This document shows, in pieces, positions 53,615 to 62,263 of a DNA stretch of 64,000 bases. The DNA comes from UJ101 sp047975265 (GTDB taxonomy: Bacteria; Bacteroidota; Bacteroidia; Flavobacteriales; UJ101). Position numbers and translations under genes: made by a program. Where the stretch lies: the NCBI GenBank assembly GCA_047975265.1, contig JBKEDE010000033.1, forward strand, positions 45,921 through 109,920. Direction: 5' to 3'. Below the pieces are notes generated by a model. That model saw only the letters and a program-made list of their open reading frames with translations, searched no databases and had not been told where the DNA came from. Every line of letters begins with the position of its first letter. Positions within the stretch are counted from its first letter, which is position 1.

Positions 53615-54500
53615 AAAGTTTGCAGCAATTGATATTGGGTCAAATGCAGTCCGGCTGTTAATTGCAAATATTTTAGAACATAAAGATGGCTCGATTGAAA
53701 TTAAAAAAAACTCACTAATTCGTGTTCCGATACGGTTAGGAGAAGATGTTTTTATAAAAGGAGAAGTAAGCATAAGAAAAGCCGGTAATTTAATTGATGC
53801 TATGCAGGCTTTTACTTTATTGATGAGAGTGCATAAAGTTGAGGAATACAAAGCGTTTGCAACTTCAGCCGTTCGAGATGCAGAAAACGGAGGAGAATTG
53901 GTAGAACGTGTTTTAGAAAAAACAGATGTTGATATAGAAGTAATTGATGGAGATAAGGAAGCCGAAGTTATTTTTTTGACAGACATTAAAAGATATATAG
54001 AAGAAAATAAAACGTATTTATACATCGATGTAGGAGGAGGGTCTACAGAATTTACTGTATTTTCAAGAGGAGAAGTGCTTGCCAGACGTTCTTTTCCGGT
54101 AGGAACTGTCCGGTTTATTAACGGTATAGTAGATGAAGAATATTTTAAAGGAGAGGTAAAATATTGGGTGAAAGAAAATACAAAAAAATTAGATGAAGTT
54201 ATTGCGATAGGTTCCGGAGGAAATATTAATACAATTTATAAAATGGCAGAAGTCAAGGAAGGAACTCCTTTAACGTATGATTATTTAAAAGAACAATACA
54301 ATTTTTTGAGAAGTTTAACCTATGATCAACGGATGGATAATTTAGGATTAAATCCGGATCGGGCAGATGTAATTGTACCGGCTACCCGCATTTATATAAA
54401 AGCCATGAAATGGTCGGGAGCACAAAAAATATATGTTCCCAAAATAGGTTTGGCTGATGGTACAATACGTTATATTTGCAAAGAAAAAGGAATTATATAA
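53604..54500 (+). CDS. ppx: exopolyphosphatase (Ppx/GppA family)
   Basis: The 298-residue protein is an ASKHA-fold phosphatase: AAIDIGSNAVRLLIA at the N-terminus, FATSAVRDAENGGELV, DVGGGSTEFTVF and GSGGNINT are the nucleotide-site motifs. It is a short form containing only the two actin-like domains, without the C-terminal extension of the Escherichia coli enzyme. It degrades polyphosphate or pppGpp; the overlap with ppk1 supports the first. It precedes tilS by 9 bases. Confidence 0.9.
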   Translation: MNYRKFAAIDIGSNAVRLLIANILEHKDGSIEIKKNSLIRVPIRLGEDVFIKGEVSIRKAGNLIDAMQAFTLLMRVHKVEEYKAFATSAVRDAENGGELVERVLEKTDVDIEVIDGDKEAEVIFLTDIKRYIEENKTYLYIDVGGGSTEFTVFSRGEVLARRSFPVGTVRFINGIVDEEYFKGEVKYWVKENTKKLDEVIAIGSGGNINTIYKMAEVKEGTPLTYDYLKEQYNFLRSLTYDQRMDNLGLNPDRADVIVPATRIYIKAMKWSGAQKIYVPKIGLADGTIRYICKEKGII

Positions 54501-54509
54501 ATTATTTTT

Positions 54510-55814
54510 GTGATATCGGAACGTTTCAAAAATCATTTAGTTCAAAACTTTTCTTTCCTAAAAAAGAAAAAAATATTAATTGCACTAAGTGGAGGAATAG
54601 ACAGCATTGTTCTTACACATCTGTTTTATAATTTAAAATACGATATAGCCGTTGCACATTGTAATTTTAAATTAAGAGGTCAGGAAGCAGACCAAGACCA
54701 AGAATTTTGTAAATCATTAGCTGAAACGCTACAGATACCTTTCTATACAATAGATTTTAATACAAAAAAATATGCAGTCAATCAAAAAAAATCTATTCAA
54801 ATGGCAGCCAGAGTATTACGCTATGAATGGTTTGAAAAAATAATGGAGGAAAATAACTATGATTTTTTAGCAACGGCACATCATTTAAACGACAATTTGG
54901 AAACGTTTTTAATCAATCTTTCGCGAGGTACAGGACTGAAAGGATTAACAGGCATTCCGGAAAAAGAAAATAAAATTATTCGTCCGTTATTACTCTTTTC
55001 TAAAGAAGAAATAAAGAAGTATGCTGCTTCTCAGAAATTAAAATGGCGAGAAGATTATTCCAACCAAGAAGAAAAATATTTACGAAATCATATACGGTTA
55101 AACGTTGTTCCTGAATTGGAAAAAACAAAAGACTCCTTTTTAAACCAATTTCAGCAAACGTTAGATTATCTAAAACAATATCAATTACTTGTTGAAAACT
55201 GTATTGAAAAAGTACTTGAAAAGATTATTTTAAAAAAAGAAAAAGGAGAAATTATTTTTGATGTAAACCGTTTGTTGAAATTAAATCCGTTGGAAACTTA
55301 TTTGCATCTGATTTTCAGTCCTTACGGTTTTTTAGAGACAAAAGATTTGGTAAATGTTTTAAAAAGTACATCAGGAAAACAGTTATTCAACCATCAATAC
55401 CGCATTATAAAAAACAGAGAGCAATTATTTTTAATACAAAATACACGTATTGAACAAGACGATATTGAATTACAAGAAGAAAGATTTGTTAAAAATGGTT
55501 TGAATTTAAACGAGATTTTAGGAGATTCGTCGTTTAATAATCAAACAGAAGTAAGAGTAGATACCGAAAAACTTATTTTTCCTTTGCGATTGAGAAGAAA
55601 GAAAAAAGGAGATATTTTTATACCTTTAGGCATGAAAGGGAAAAAAAAGGTAAGTAAATTTTTTAAAGATGAAAAGTTGTCCATTCATCAAAAAGAACGA
55701 GTTTGGCTGTTAGAAAATGGAGACGGAAAATTAATTTGGATTGTAGGTTTACGATTGGATGATCGTTTTAAAGTTAGTGAAAATACAAAAAAAATAAGCA
55801 TTATAAGAATATGA
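54510..55814 (+). CDS. tilS: tRNA(Ile)-lysidine synthetase
   Basis: The start is GTG (54510); there is no ATG before the PP-loop motif LIALSGGIDSIVL at about residue 24. The 434-residue protein then shows VAHCNFKLRG, ATAHHLNDNLETFLINL and RPLLLFSKEEI, followed by a C-terminal substrate-binding domain ending with GLRLDDRFKV. TilS converts C34 of the CAU anticodon tRNA to lysidine so that it reads AUA. It overlaps the dsbD start by 4 bases (ATGA). Confidence 0.94.
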   Translation: MISERFKNHLVQNFSFLKKKKILIALSGGIDSIVLTHLFYNLKYDIAVAHCNFKLRGQEADQDQEFCKSLAETLQIPFYTIDFNTKKYAVNQKKSIQMAARVLRYEWFEKIMEENNYDFLATAHHLNDNLETFLINLSRGTGLKGLTGIPEKENKIIRPLLLFSKEEIKKYAASQKLKWREDYSNQEEKYLRNHIRLNVVPELEKTKDSFLNQFQQTLDYLKQYQLLVENCIEKVLEKIILKKEKGEIIFDVNRLLKLNPLETYLHLIFSPYGFLETKDLVNVLKSTSGKQLFNHQYRIIKNREQLFLIQNTRIEQDDIELQEERFVKNGLNLNEILGDSSFNNQTEVRVDTEKLIFPLRLRRKKKGDIFIPLGMKGKKKVSKFFKDEKLSIHQKERVWLLENGDGKLIWIVGLRLDDRFKVSENTKKISIIRI

Positions 55815-57811
55815 TAAAAAAAATACGTTTAACACTTTTGTTAATAATTACAAGCCTATTGGTTTCAGCTCAAATCATTGATCCGGTAAAAGTAACCGAA
55901 TCGATTAAGCAAATAGAAGACCACGAATATGAAGTAGCTTTAAAAGCAGTTATAGAAGATACATGGCATTTATATTCTATGGATGAGCAAGAAGCCGGTT
56001 TGCCAACAGAAATCAACTTTTTAAACCAAGAAGGAAATTATGAATTGGTAGATACCGTTCAAATAGACGGTGATAAAATTGAAGAATACAGCGATGTTTT
56101 TGAAGCAAACCTACGCTATTACAGCCATGAAGTAACCTTTCGTCAAAAAATTAAACTAATAAATCCTGATTTAAAAGAAATAAAAGTAAGCATTTTTTAT
56201 CAGGTATGTGACGATTCTAAATGCTTAGCTCCTGAAGATAAAAGTTTTATATTAAATTTAGATGGTTCCAAGAGTTCTGATTTAACAACTATAGCATCCG
56301 AAGAAACCCTAAAATTAGCTTCGATCGACATAGAGAATCCAATGAATGATTGCGGAGAACAAGAAGAAAAAGACAACTCGCTTTTAGGAACGTTTCTAAA
56401 AGGATTTCTGGGAGGTTTCATAGCCTTATTAATGCCCTGCATTTTTCCGTTAATTCCCTTAACCGTTTCCTTCTTCACAAAAGGAAGTGAAAACAAAGGA
56501 AAAGGATTATTTAAAGCAGGGATGTACGGCTTTTTTATTATCGCTATTTTCTTATTGTTTAGCGTACCTTTCCATGTTTTAGGAGGCGTTGACCCCGAAT
56601 TATTTAATAAAATATCAACCAACGTTTGGCTAAACCTATTCTTTGCTGTTATTTTCATAGTCTTTGCCATTTCCTTTTTTGGTTACTTCGAATTAACCTT
56701 ACCAAGCTCATGGGCTAATAAAATTGATAATCAGTCAGAAAAAGCAGGGCTGTTAGGTCCATTCTTTATGGCACTAACCTTAGTGATCGTATCGTTCTCA
56801 TGTACGGGACCCATTTTAGGGACTTTATTAGTCGAAGCCATTCAAGCACCCAACGGAGCGACACAATTGACCATAGGAATGTTTGGCTTTGGTTTAGCAT
56901 TAGCACTGCCGTTTACCCTATCAGCATTCTTTCCCAGTCTCTTAAATGCATTGCCACGTTCAGGCGGATGGATGACAACATTAAAAGTAATCATTGGTTT
57001 TGTAGAGTTGGCACTGGCATTAAAATTTTTATCAAAGGCAGACTTGGTAGGCTTTAACGGTCCTATGGGATTATTGAAAAAGGAAGTATTTTTACTAATT
57101 TGGATTATGATTTTCATAGGATTAGCCCTGTATTTATTCAAAAAAATCTTTTTCCCACATGACAATAAAGCAGATAAAAGTCTAACTTTTTCACGTATTA
57201 CATTGGGTATTTTGGTAGTTGCTTTTGTCATATATCTAACATCCGGATTACGCCCTGACTCTAATCTAAAGGCACTGAGCGGGTTAATTCCTCCCTCAAA
57301 TTACAGCCTGTTTTATCAAAAAGAAAAAGAAAAATCTGAAGAAGGATTTGAGCTAAAGCATGGAATAAAGATTATTGATAATGATTTAGACCGTGCCTTC
57401 GAAATAGCTGAAAAGGAGAACAAACCGGTTTTAATTGATTTTACGGGATACGGCTGTGAGAACTGTCGTAGAATGGAAGACAACGTTTGGGTAGACCCTC
57501 AGATACATACCTTCTTAAAAGACCAGGTAATCATTGTATCATTGTACGTCGATTCCAGTGAAGAGCTACCGGCTGAAGAACAAAAAGAAGTTTATGTAGA
57601 AATTCAAAATAAGAACAAAATAATAAAAACGGTAGGAAATAAGTGGGCAACTTTCCAAACCGAAAACTTCAAAAACAACTCACAACCTAATTATGCCCTA
57701 TTAACAGCTGATGGAAAGCTGCTGAATCATGATATAAGAGGCTATAAGACAGTGGATGAGTTTAAAGCATTTTTAGAATGCGGATTAACTGCCTTTGAAG
57801 AATTAAAATAA
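55811..57811 (+). CDS. dsbD: thiol:disulfide interchange protein DsbD
   Basis: The 666-residue protein has a signal peptide, an N-terminal immunoglobulin-like domain with the Cys pair in YQVCDDSKCLAPED (near residues 136-141), eight membrane helices with the Cys residues of LMPCIFPLIPL and SFSCTGPILG, and a C-terminal thioredoxin domain with CxxC in GYGCENCRRME. All three redox pairs are present, so it should carry electrons from the cytoplasm to periplasmic thiols. It is coupled to tilS by an ATGA overlap and ends at a near-perfect hairpin. Confidence 0.95.
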   Translation: MIKKIRLTLLLIITSLLVSAQIIDPVKVTESIKQIEDHEYEVALKAVIEDTWHLYSMDEQEAGLPTEINFLNQEGNYELVDTVQIDGDKIEEYSDVFEANLRYYSHEVTFRQKIKLINPDLKEIKVSIFYQVCDDSKCLAPEDKSFILNLDGSKSSDLTTIASEETLKLASIDIENPMNDCGEQEEKDNSLLGTFLKGFLGGFIALLMPCIFPLIPLTVSFFTKGSENKGKGLFKAGMYGFFIIAIFLLFSVPFHVLGGVDPELFNKISTNVWLNLFFAVIFIVFAISFFGYFELTLPSSWANKIDNQSEKAGLLGPFFMALTLVIVSFSCTGPILGTLLVEAIQAPNGATQLTIGMFGFGLALALPFTLSAFFPSLLNALPRSGGWMTTLKVIIGFVELALALKFLSKADLVGFNGPMGLLKKEVFLLIWIMIFIGLALYLFKKIFFPHDNKADKSLTFSRITLGILVVAFVIYLTSGLRPDSNLKALSGLIPPSNYSLFYQKEKEKSEEGFELKHGIKIIDNDLDRAFEIAEKENKPVLIDFTGYGCENCRRMEDNVWVDPQIHTFLKDQVIIVSLYVDSSEELPAEEQKEVYVEIQNKNKIIKTVGNKWATFQTENFKNNSQPNYALLTADGKLLNHDIRGYKTVDEFKAFLECGLTAFEELK

Positions 57812-57843
57812 GTCTGAAAGACTGAAAGGACAGTTCTTTATTA

Positions 57844-57886
57844 AAAAAAGCTCCCTACCTTTTCATGAAAAGGTAGGGAGCTTTTG
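57844..57886. terminator. terminator after dsbD
   Basis: AAAAGCTCCCTACCTTTT, a CATG loop, and AAAAGGTAGGGAGCTTTT form an 18-pair perfect stem, the strongest hairpin in the window. The flanking A and T tracts let it work in both directions. Confidence 0.9.
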
Positions 57887-58063
57887 GGTAAAAGGTACGT
57901 ACGTTTTAAACCAAAGGTAAGGAGGTTTCTACAAAAAGGCAAGTATCTTTTGTAGAGAACATGAAGATTCTTTCAGGAAAGTGTATAAACTTCCTGTTAA
58001 AAAGTATTTTATCTTTTTTGTCAATGGATGGGTGTAACGGGGGCTGTGGTACGGTGAATTCTG

Positions 58064-59164
58064 CTATATGTTTTTGGTGATAGATTGCACCCATTTGAAT
58101 CGTCCGAAAAATTCTTTTAATACAACTCGGATAGCGGTATAGGCAGGTACGGCAACGATCATCCCTATTACGCCGGAAAGTGTCCCGCCAATGATGATGA
58201 CGATAAAGATCTCCAAAGGATGTGATTTCACACTGTTGGAGAAAATCAAGGGTTGGTTGATGAAGTTGTCTATCAGTTGTACGGCCATGTAAGCCATCAA
58301 GATGTATCCTATGTTGGGAAGAACTTCTGTATTGAAGTGCATTCCTTCGCCTATATAATGGCTCATGGAGAAGAAGGAGATGACGAAGCCTCCTGTAAAA
58401 GGTCCTATGTAGGGCACGAGGTTCATTAGGGCACAGACGAAGGCGATAATGAGGGCGTTGTCGATACCAAAGGAGAATAGAATGATGAGGTAGAGGATGA
58501 ACATGATGAGTATTTGAATAATAAGACCAATAAAATAGCGGGACAGGAGGTTGTTGGTTTTATCTAATACGTTTTCGAAAAGGCGTTCATCTTTATCGGG
58601 TACTATGCTAAAGAGCATGTTTTTTAGCAGGCTTCGGTCTTTTAATAGAAAGAATGAGATGAAGAGTACGGAGAAAGTTCCCATAATAAGTGAACTGATG
58701 ATGTCTATTACATTATTTAAAAAATTAGGAAGGAAGTTGCTTATCCTTTCCATGATTCTTTCGATGCTTAGTAAATTGTTGGTTAAATCGATTCGATACT
58801 TCTTCAGGTATTCTATAATTTGATGGAGCTGTATCTCTAAATTGGACTTGAAGCTGTCTTGGCTTAAAAGGGACAGGTTGTCTGCTTGTTGGGTAATCAG
58901 GGGTACAAACAGACTTATAAATCCGAGCAAAACAATAAGGAACAGAATCATGGTCATTATAGCAGAGATGGCATTGGGAATGTGTAGTCGTTCGTTAAGA
59001 AATAATACCAGCGGGCGTCCTATAATGGCAATTACGGTGGCAATGCCTATGTATATAAAGACAATTTGTATCTGATAGAGGAAATAGAACAATAAAGCTA
59101 CTCCGGATAATCCTAAAACGGCTTTGATAATTCCTTTGGCTATTCTGTTTTCTATACTATTCAT
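58064..59164 (-). CDS. AI-2E family transporter (PerM-like)
   Basis: The 366-residue protein has about eight membrane helices, arranged in the AI-2E_transport pattern, with the long periplasmic helical segment around residues 85-155 and the late motif MNLVPYIGPFTGGF near residue 245 and VQLIDNFINQP. The family includes autoinducer-2 exporters, sodium-proton antiporters and permeases of unknown substrate; no specific role is assigned. The 3' half is noticeably richer in G and C than neighbouring genes. The stretch 57887-58063 downstream contains no convincing gene. Confidence 0.88.
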   Translation of the reverse strand: MNSIENRIAKGIIKAVLGLSGVALLFYFLYQIQIVFIYIGIATVIAIIGRPLVLFLNERLHIPNAISAIMTMILFLIVLLGFISLFVPLITQQADNLSLLSQDSFKSNLEIQLHQIIEYLKKYRIDLTNNLLSIERIMERISNFLPNFLNNVIDIISSLIMGTFSVLFISFFLLKDRSLLKNMLFSIVPDKDERLFENVLDKTNNLLSRYFIGLIIQILIMFILYLIILFSFGIDNALIIAFVCALMNLVPYIGPFTGGFVISFFSMSHYIGEGMHFNTEVLPNIGYILMAYMAVQLIDNFINQPLIFSNSVKSHPLEIFIVIIIGGTLSGVIGMIVAVPAYTAIRVVLKEFFGRFKWVQSITKNI

Positions 59165-59187
59165 AATTGCAAATATACAGATTCGAT

Positions 59188-60510
59188 TTATAACTCGAAC
59201 GGAGGTAAATCGGATTTATATAGCCATAGGTCGAAAAGTGCGTTCAAATCTTTCTTTGACTCTTTTTCAACAATGTTTTTAAAGTCTGTGGAGTTTGCAT
59301 TTTTAAATTTAAACTTTCGGTAAAATGTTTTAATAGTTTTCCAAAAAAGGTCGTTTCCTATTTCTTTTTGTAAGGTGTGCAAAAACCAGGCTCCTTTCTG
59401 GTAAGAGTAGGGGTTTAACATGAGGTTGGGGTCTTCAATATGGGAGGGTACCATCACAAATTTGGGGAAACGCTGGTGGAATTGTATAATATTTTTTTGA
59501 GCTTCTTTCATGCGTTTTTCATAAGCGATATCTCCTTGTGTTTCTTTTATGTATTGGTTTTCTAAAAAAGTAGCGAATCCTTCGCTTAACCACAAATGTG
59601 TAAAGTCAGTTTCTGTAACGGTGTTTCCAAACCATTGGTGGGCAATTTCATGAGCTATCAATGGGGTAGAATTTGTTAAAACTGATTTTTCGTTATAAAA
59701 AATGCACCCAGCGTTTTCCATTCCTCCATAACGGGTTTTGGATTGTACATTTGCCAATTTTTGAAAAGGGTAGGCATCTATTTTGTGTTCGAACCATTTT
59801 AAAATTTCAACAGCTTCTTGGTAATGATGTGAATCACCGTTAAAAGTATAGCCGGAAATGGTTATGGGTTTTTTCTGATAAACGGATGATTGAAATTTGG
59901 CAACACCGATAGCCATTACTTTTGTAGGTATTTCATAGTTGGTTTCCCAATCAAAATAATTAAACTCATCAAAATTTTGTCGTCTATTTAATAATCCGTT
60001 AGCAACAACTTCATAGTCTTTTGGTGAATAAACTTTAAAGTGAACTTTTGCTTTATCTGAAGGGGAATCTATACAAGCCAACCAATTTCTTGCTCTGTTA
60101 GGCCAGTGGTCTGAGAAATAAGTCTTCTCTTGATTTGCTAAAGTTGAAATAATTAATCCGTCTTTTGGAACACCTTGATAAACAATACTAACGGAAAATT
60201 TATCCATATCAGAAGCTACCGGAATCGATATGGTATCTTGGTAATGCCTGAAATTGTCTGTTTTTATTCCGCCTAAATACAATTCTGTTATTTTCATTCC
60301 TTTAGATGATTCTTGGGTATATTGAGTTAAGTTTAGTTTTAAAAGCTCTTTTTCTTTGCTTAATTTTTTAAAATCTAACAAGGCATGAACTTTGATTTCA
60401 TCACTTTTTTCATTCAACATAATTGTATAAGTATATTTTTCAGCGTCAAATGATTGACAATAAAAATATTGAGACCCCATAAATAGGCAGAGAAAAAATA
60501 GGTGTTTCAT
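59188..60510 (-). CDS. M1 family metallopeptidase, short form
   Basis: The 440-residue protein has a signal peptide (MKHLFFLCLFMGSQYFYCQ), a beta-sandwich N-terminal domain, the GGMENAG exopeptidase motif (near residue 255) and the zinc site HEIAHQWFG with Glu in WLSEGFATF. After the catalytic domain it ends, lacking the C-terminal helical or ARM-repeat domain of large aminopeptidases. It should trim N-terminal residues from peptides outside the cytoplasm. It is 23 bases after the AI-2E start, on the same strand, and 45 bases after the XRE gene upstream. Confidence 0.92.
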   Translation of the reverse strand: MKHLFFLCLFMGSQYFYCQSFDAEKYTYTIMLNEKSDEIKVHALLDFKKLSKEKELLKLNLTQYTQESSKGMKITELYLGGIKTDNFRHYQDTISIPVASDMDKFSVSIVYQGVPKDGLIISTLANQEKTYFSDHWPNRARNWLACIDSPSDKAKVHFKVYSPKDYEVVANGLLNRRQNFDEFNYFDWETNYEIPTKVMAIGVAKFQSSVYQKKPITISGYTFNGDSHHYQEAVEILKWFEHKIDAYPFQKLANVQSKTRYGGMENAGCIFYNEKSVLTNSTPLIAHEIAHQWFGNTVTETDFTHLWLSEGFATFLENQYIKETQGDIAYEKRMKEAQKNIIQFHQRFPKFVMVPSHIEDPNLMLNPYSYQKGAWFLHTLQKEIGNDLFWKTIKTFYRKFKFKNANSTDFKNIVEKESKKDLNALFDLWLYKSDLPPFEL

Positions 60511-60555
60511 TTGGTTATTATTTTATTAACGGACTTATACCTTTAACGTCTAAAA

Positions 60556-60897
60556 TTAAGGATTATATATTTTAAATGTCCCGTTTTTATAAAAAAATAC
60601 AATCTTTTCAAGAATAGTATAATCTTCTTCAAGAGAAGAAAATAGAGTGGGAGTCTTATTTTTTTCAGACATCAAATGCTTTTCTTCCTCAATAGAACCT
60701 TCGCCCAATAAAAGCCAGTTTAATGAAACATGAGGAAATGCGTGTTTAATTTTCAAAATAAAATCAATACTCGGACGATTTCTCCCTGAAAAAATATGAG
60801 AAAGGGCAGAGGGTTGTACTTTAATTCTTTCTGAAAACTCCGTATTACTTAATCCGAAGTGTTCTTTTAGTAAAGCTATTCTGTCATTAATTTCCAT
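60556..60897 (-). CDS. XRE family transcriptional regulator
   Basis: The 113-residue protein has an HTH_3 domain at residues 5-65: IALLKEHFGLSNTEFSERIKVQPSALSHI is interrupted here only by length limits, with SALSHIFSGRNRPS the recognition helix, followed by SLNWLLLGEGS, common in regulators of this type in Bacteroidota. The C-terminal 45 residues are not recognised. It is divergent from the M14 peptidase gene, and three 12-base repeats lie between them, so it may bind there. Confidence 0.9.
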   Translation of the reverse strand: MEINDRIALLKEHFGLSNTEFSERIKVQPSALSHIFSGRNRPSIDFILKIKHAFPHVSLNWLLLGEGSIEEEKHLMSEKNKTPTLFSSLEEDYTILEKIVFFYKNGTFKIYNP

Positions 60898-61039
60898 ACG
60901 TTACGATTGTAAAAAAGAGTATTTTAATAATAAATATTCCCCAAATTTATCTTAAACTAAATTTAAACTATTAATCGAAATAATAATATATAAATACATG
61001 ATAACCAATAATTTGAATTGTTAAAATAAATAATTGATA

Positions 61040-61085
61040 ATGTAAATGTTTACATATGTAAATGTTTTTACAAATGTAAATATTT
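61040..61085. repeat. three 12-base direct repeats, ATGTAAATRTTT
   Basis: ATGTAAATGTTT occurs at 61040-61051 and 61056-61067, and ATGTAAATATTT at 61074-61085, so spacing between starts is 16 and 18 bases. Partial inverted copies (TGTTTACAT, TTTTTACA) overlap, giving a small array of half-sites in the divergent gap between the XRE and M14 genes, 43 bases before the M14 start. Confidence 0.7.
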
Positions 61086-61128
61086 ATTTTTAAAAATAAA
61101 TTAGGTAACTTGCAAAAAATAGTTAAAT

Positions 61129-62247
61129 ATGCATTTTACCATTGCAAAGTATTCCGAGTATCAAGAAAAATCCATTCATAACAGACTGATTGATCATGAA
61201 CAACTTTTAACATTGTTAAAAAGGAGAACTTTTTCAAAAATTGGAAAATCAGTGGAAGGAAGAGCTATTCATTTACTTGAGTTTGGAAAAGGCAAAAAAA
61301 AGATACTCATTTGGACTCAGATGCATGGTAATGAAGCTACCGGAACCAATGTTGTTTTTGATTTAATCAATTTGTTGGAAGATTTAAACAATGAGTTTGT
61401 TAAAAAATTAAATAATGAACTGACCATTCAAATTATTCCAATGGTCAATCCTGACGGTACAGAAAAAGTTCAACGAAGAAATGCCATGAACATTGATATC
61501 AATCGGGATTTTATAAAAAAACAAGCTCCTGAAACTCAAGTTTTACAAAAAGTCATTTATGATTTTAATCCGGATGTCTGCTTTAATCTTCACGACCAGC
61601 GTACTATTTTTAATGTAAAAGGAACTTCTAATCCGGCAACCATTTCTTTCTTAGCCCCTTCGGAAGATGAAAGACGAACGATAACTGAAAAACGAAAACA
61701 AACGATGGGAATTATTGCTTATATGAATAAAGAACTGCAAAAACATGCTCCAAACCATGTCGGACGTTATACGGATGAGTTTTACCCCAATGCATTTGGT
61801 GATAATTTGCAGAAAAGGGGATATTGTACTGTTTTGATTGAAGCCGGTGGATCAAAAAAAGATAGAGAAAGACAGCATAGTCGTTATCTAAACTGGATTT
61901 CACTACTCGCAGGATTAGATTTTATTGCCTCCACAAATGATTTTTCTAAAAATTATACAGAATATGATTTAATTCCGCAAAATGATCAGAAAATGTTGGA
62001 TATTATTTACCGAAATGTAAAAATCAAGAAAAATAATACCGAAGCAATTGTCGATTTAGGAATTATGCTGAATGAAGAATTAGATGATAATGAACGTAAA
62101 CTAAATCAGAACCCAAAAATTGAGCAAATAGGCGATTTGGAAACCTATTTTGGATATGAAGAAATTGATGCTCAAAAAAAATTATTTACAATAAAAAACA
62201 GATATTATCCTATTTTAAATGAATCGGCTGATTTTAAATTGATTTGA
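61129..62247 (+). CDS. M14 family zinc carboxypeptidase
   Basis: The 372-residue protein has the carboxypeptidase A-like zinc site: QMHGNEATG supplies His and Glu, and FNLHDQRT supplies the second His, with Arg in RNAMNIDINRDF for the substrate carboxylate and Glu in VLIEAGG as the catalytic base. No signal peptide is visible, so it may act in the cytoplasm. It probably removes C-terminal residues from peptides or acts on cell-wall peptides. The last 90 residues are not recognised. It is divergent from the XRE gene. Confidence 0.9.
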   Translation: MHFTIAKYSEYQEKSIHNRLIDHEQLLTLLKRRTFSKIGKSVEGRAIHLLEFGKGKKKILIWTQMHGNEATGTNVVFDLINLLEDLNNEFVKKLNNELTIQIIPMVNPDGTEKVQRRNAMNIDINRDFIKKQAPETQVLQKVIYDFNPDVCFNLHDQRTIFNVKGTSNPATISFLAPSEDERRTITEKRKQTMGIIAYMNKELQKHAPNHVGRYTDEFYPNAFGDNLQKRGYCTVLIEAGGSKKDRERQHSRYLNWISLLAGLDFIASTNDFSKNYTEYDLIPQNDQKMLDIIYRNVKIKKNNTEAIVDLGIMLNEELDDNERKLNQNPKIEQIGDLETYFGYEEIDAQKKLFTIKNRYYPILNESADFKLI

Positions 62248-62263
62248 TAATTAAAAAATACTG

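Noticed and set aside
54502..54509. TATTTTTG directly before the tilS GTG as a promoter
   Set aside because: It would put the transcription start inside the coding region of tilS; with ppx 9 bases upstream, a chance match is more likely.
57928..57957. Imperfect hairpin TCTACAAAAAG...CTTTTGTAGA downstream of the AI-2E gene as a terminator
   Set aside because: No T tract follows on the minus strand and the 18-pair hairpin at 57844-57886 is a much better candidate.
57906..58094. A 62-residue minus-strand frame downstream of the AI-2E gene
   Set aside because: It begins inside the AI-2E coding region in another frame, has no promoter or recognised domain, and reads like chance sequence.
58000..58460. 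GC-rich stretch in the AI-2E permease gene as a sign of transfer
   Set aside because: By counting sample lines it reaches about 40-55% GC, but ftsH and sdhA show similar values in places, so composition alone is not convincing.
61000..61100. CRISPR-like array at the three short repeats
   Set aside because: The repeats are only 12 bases with 4-6 base gaps; there are no spacers of normal length and no cas genes in the window.
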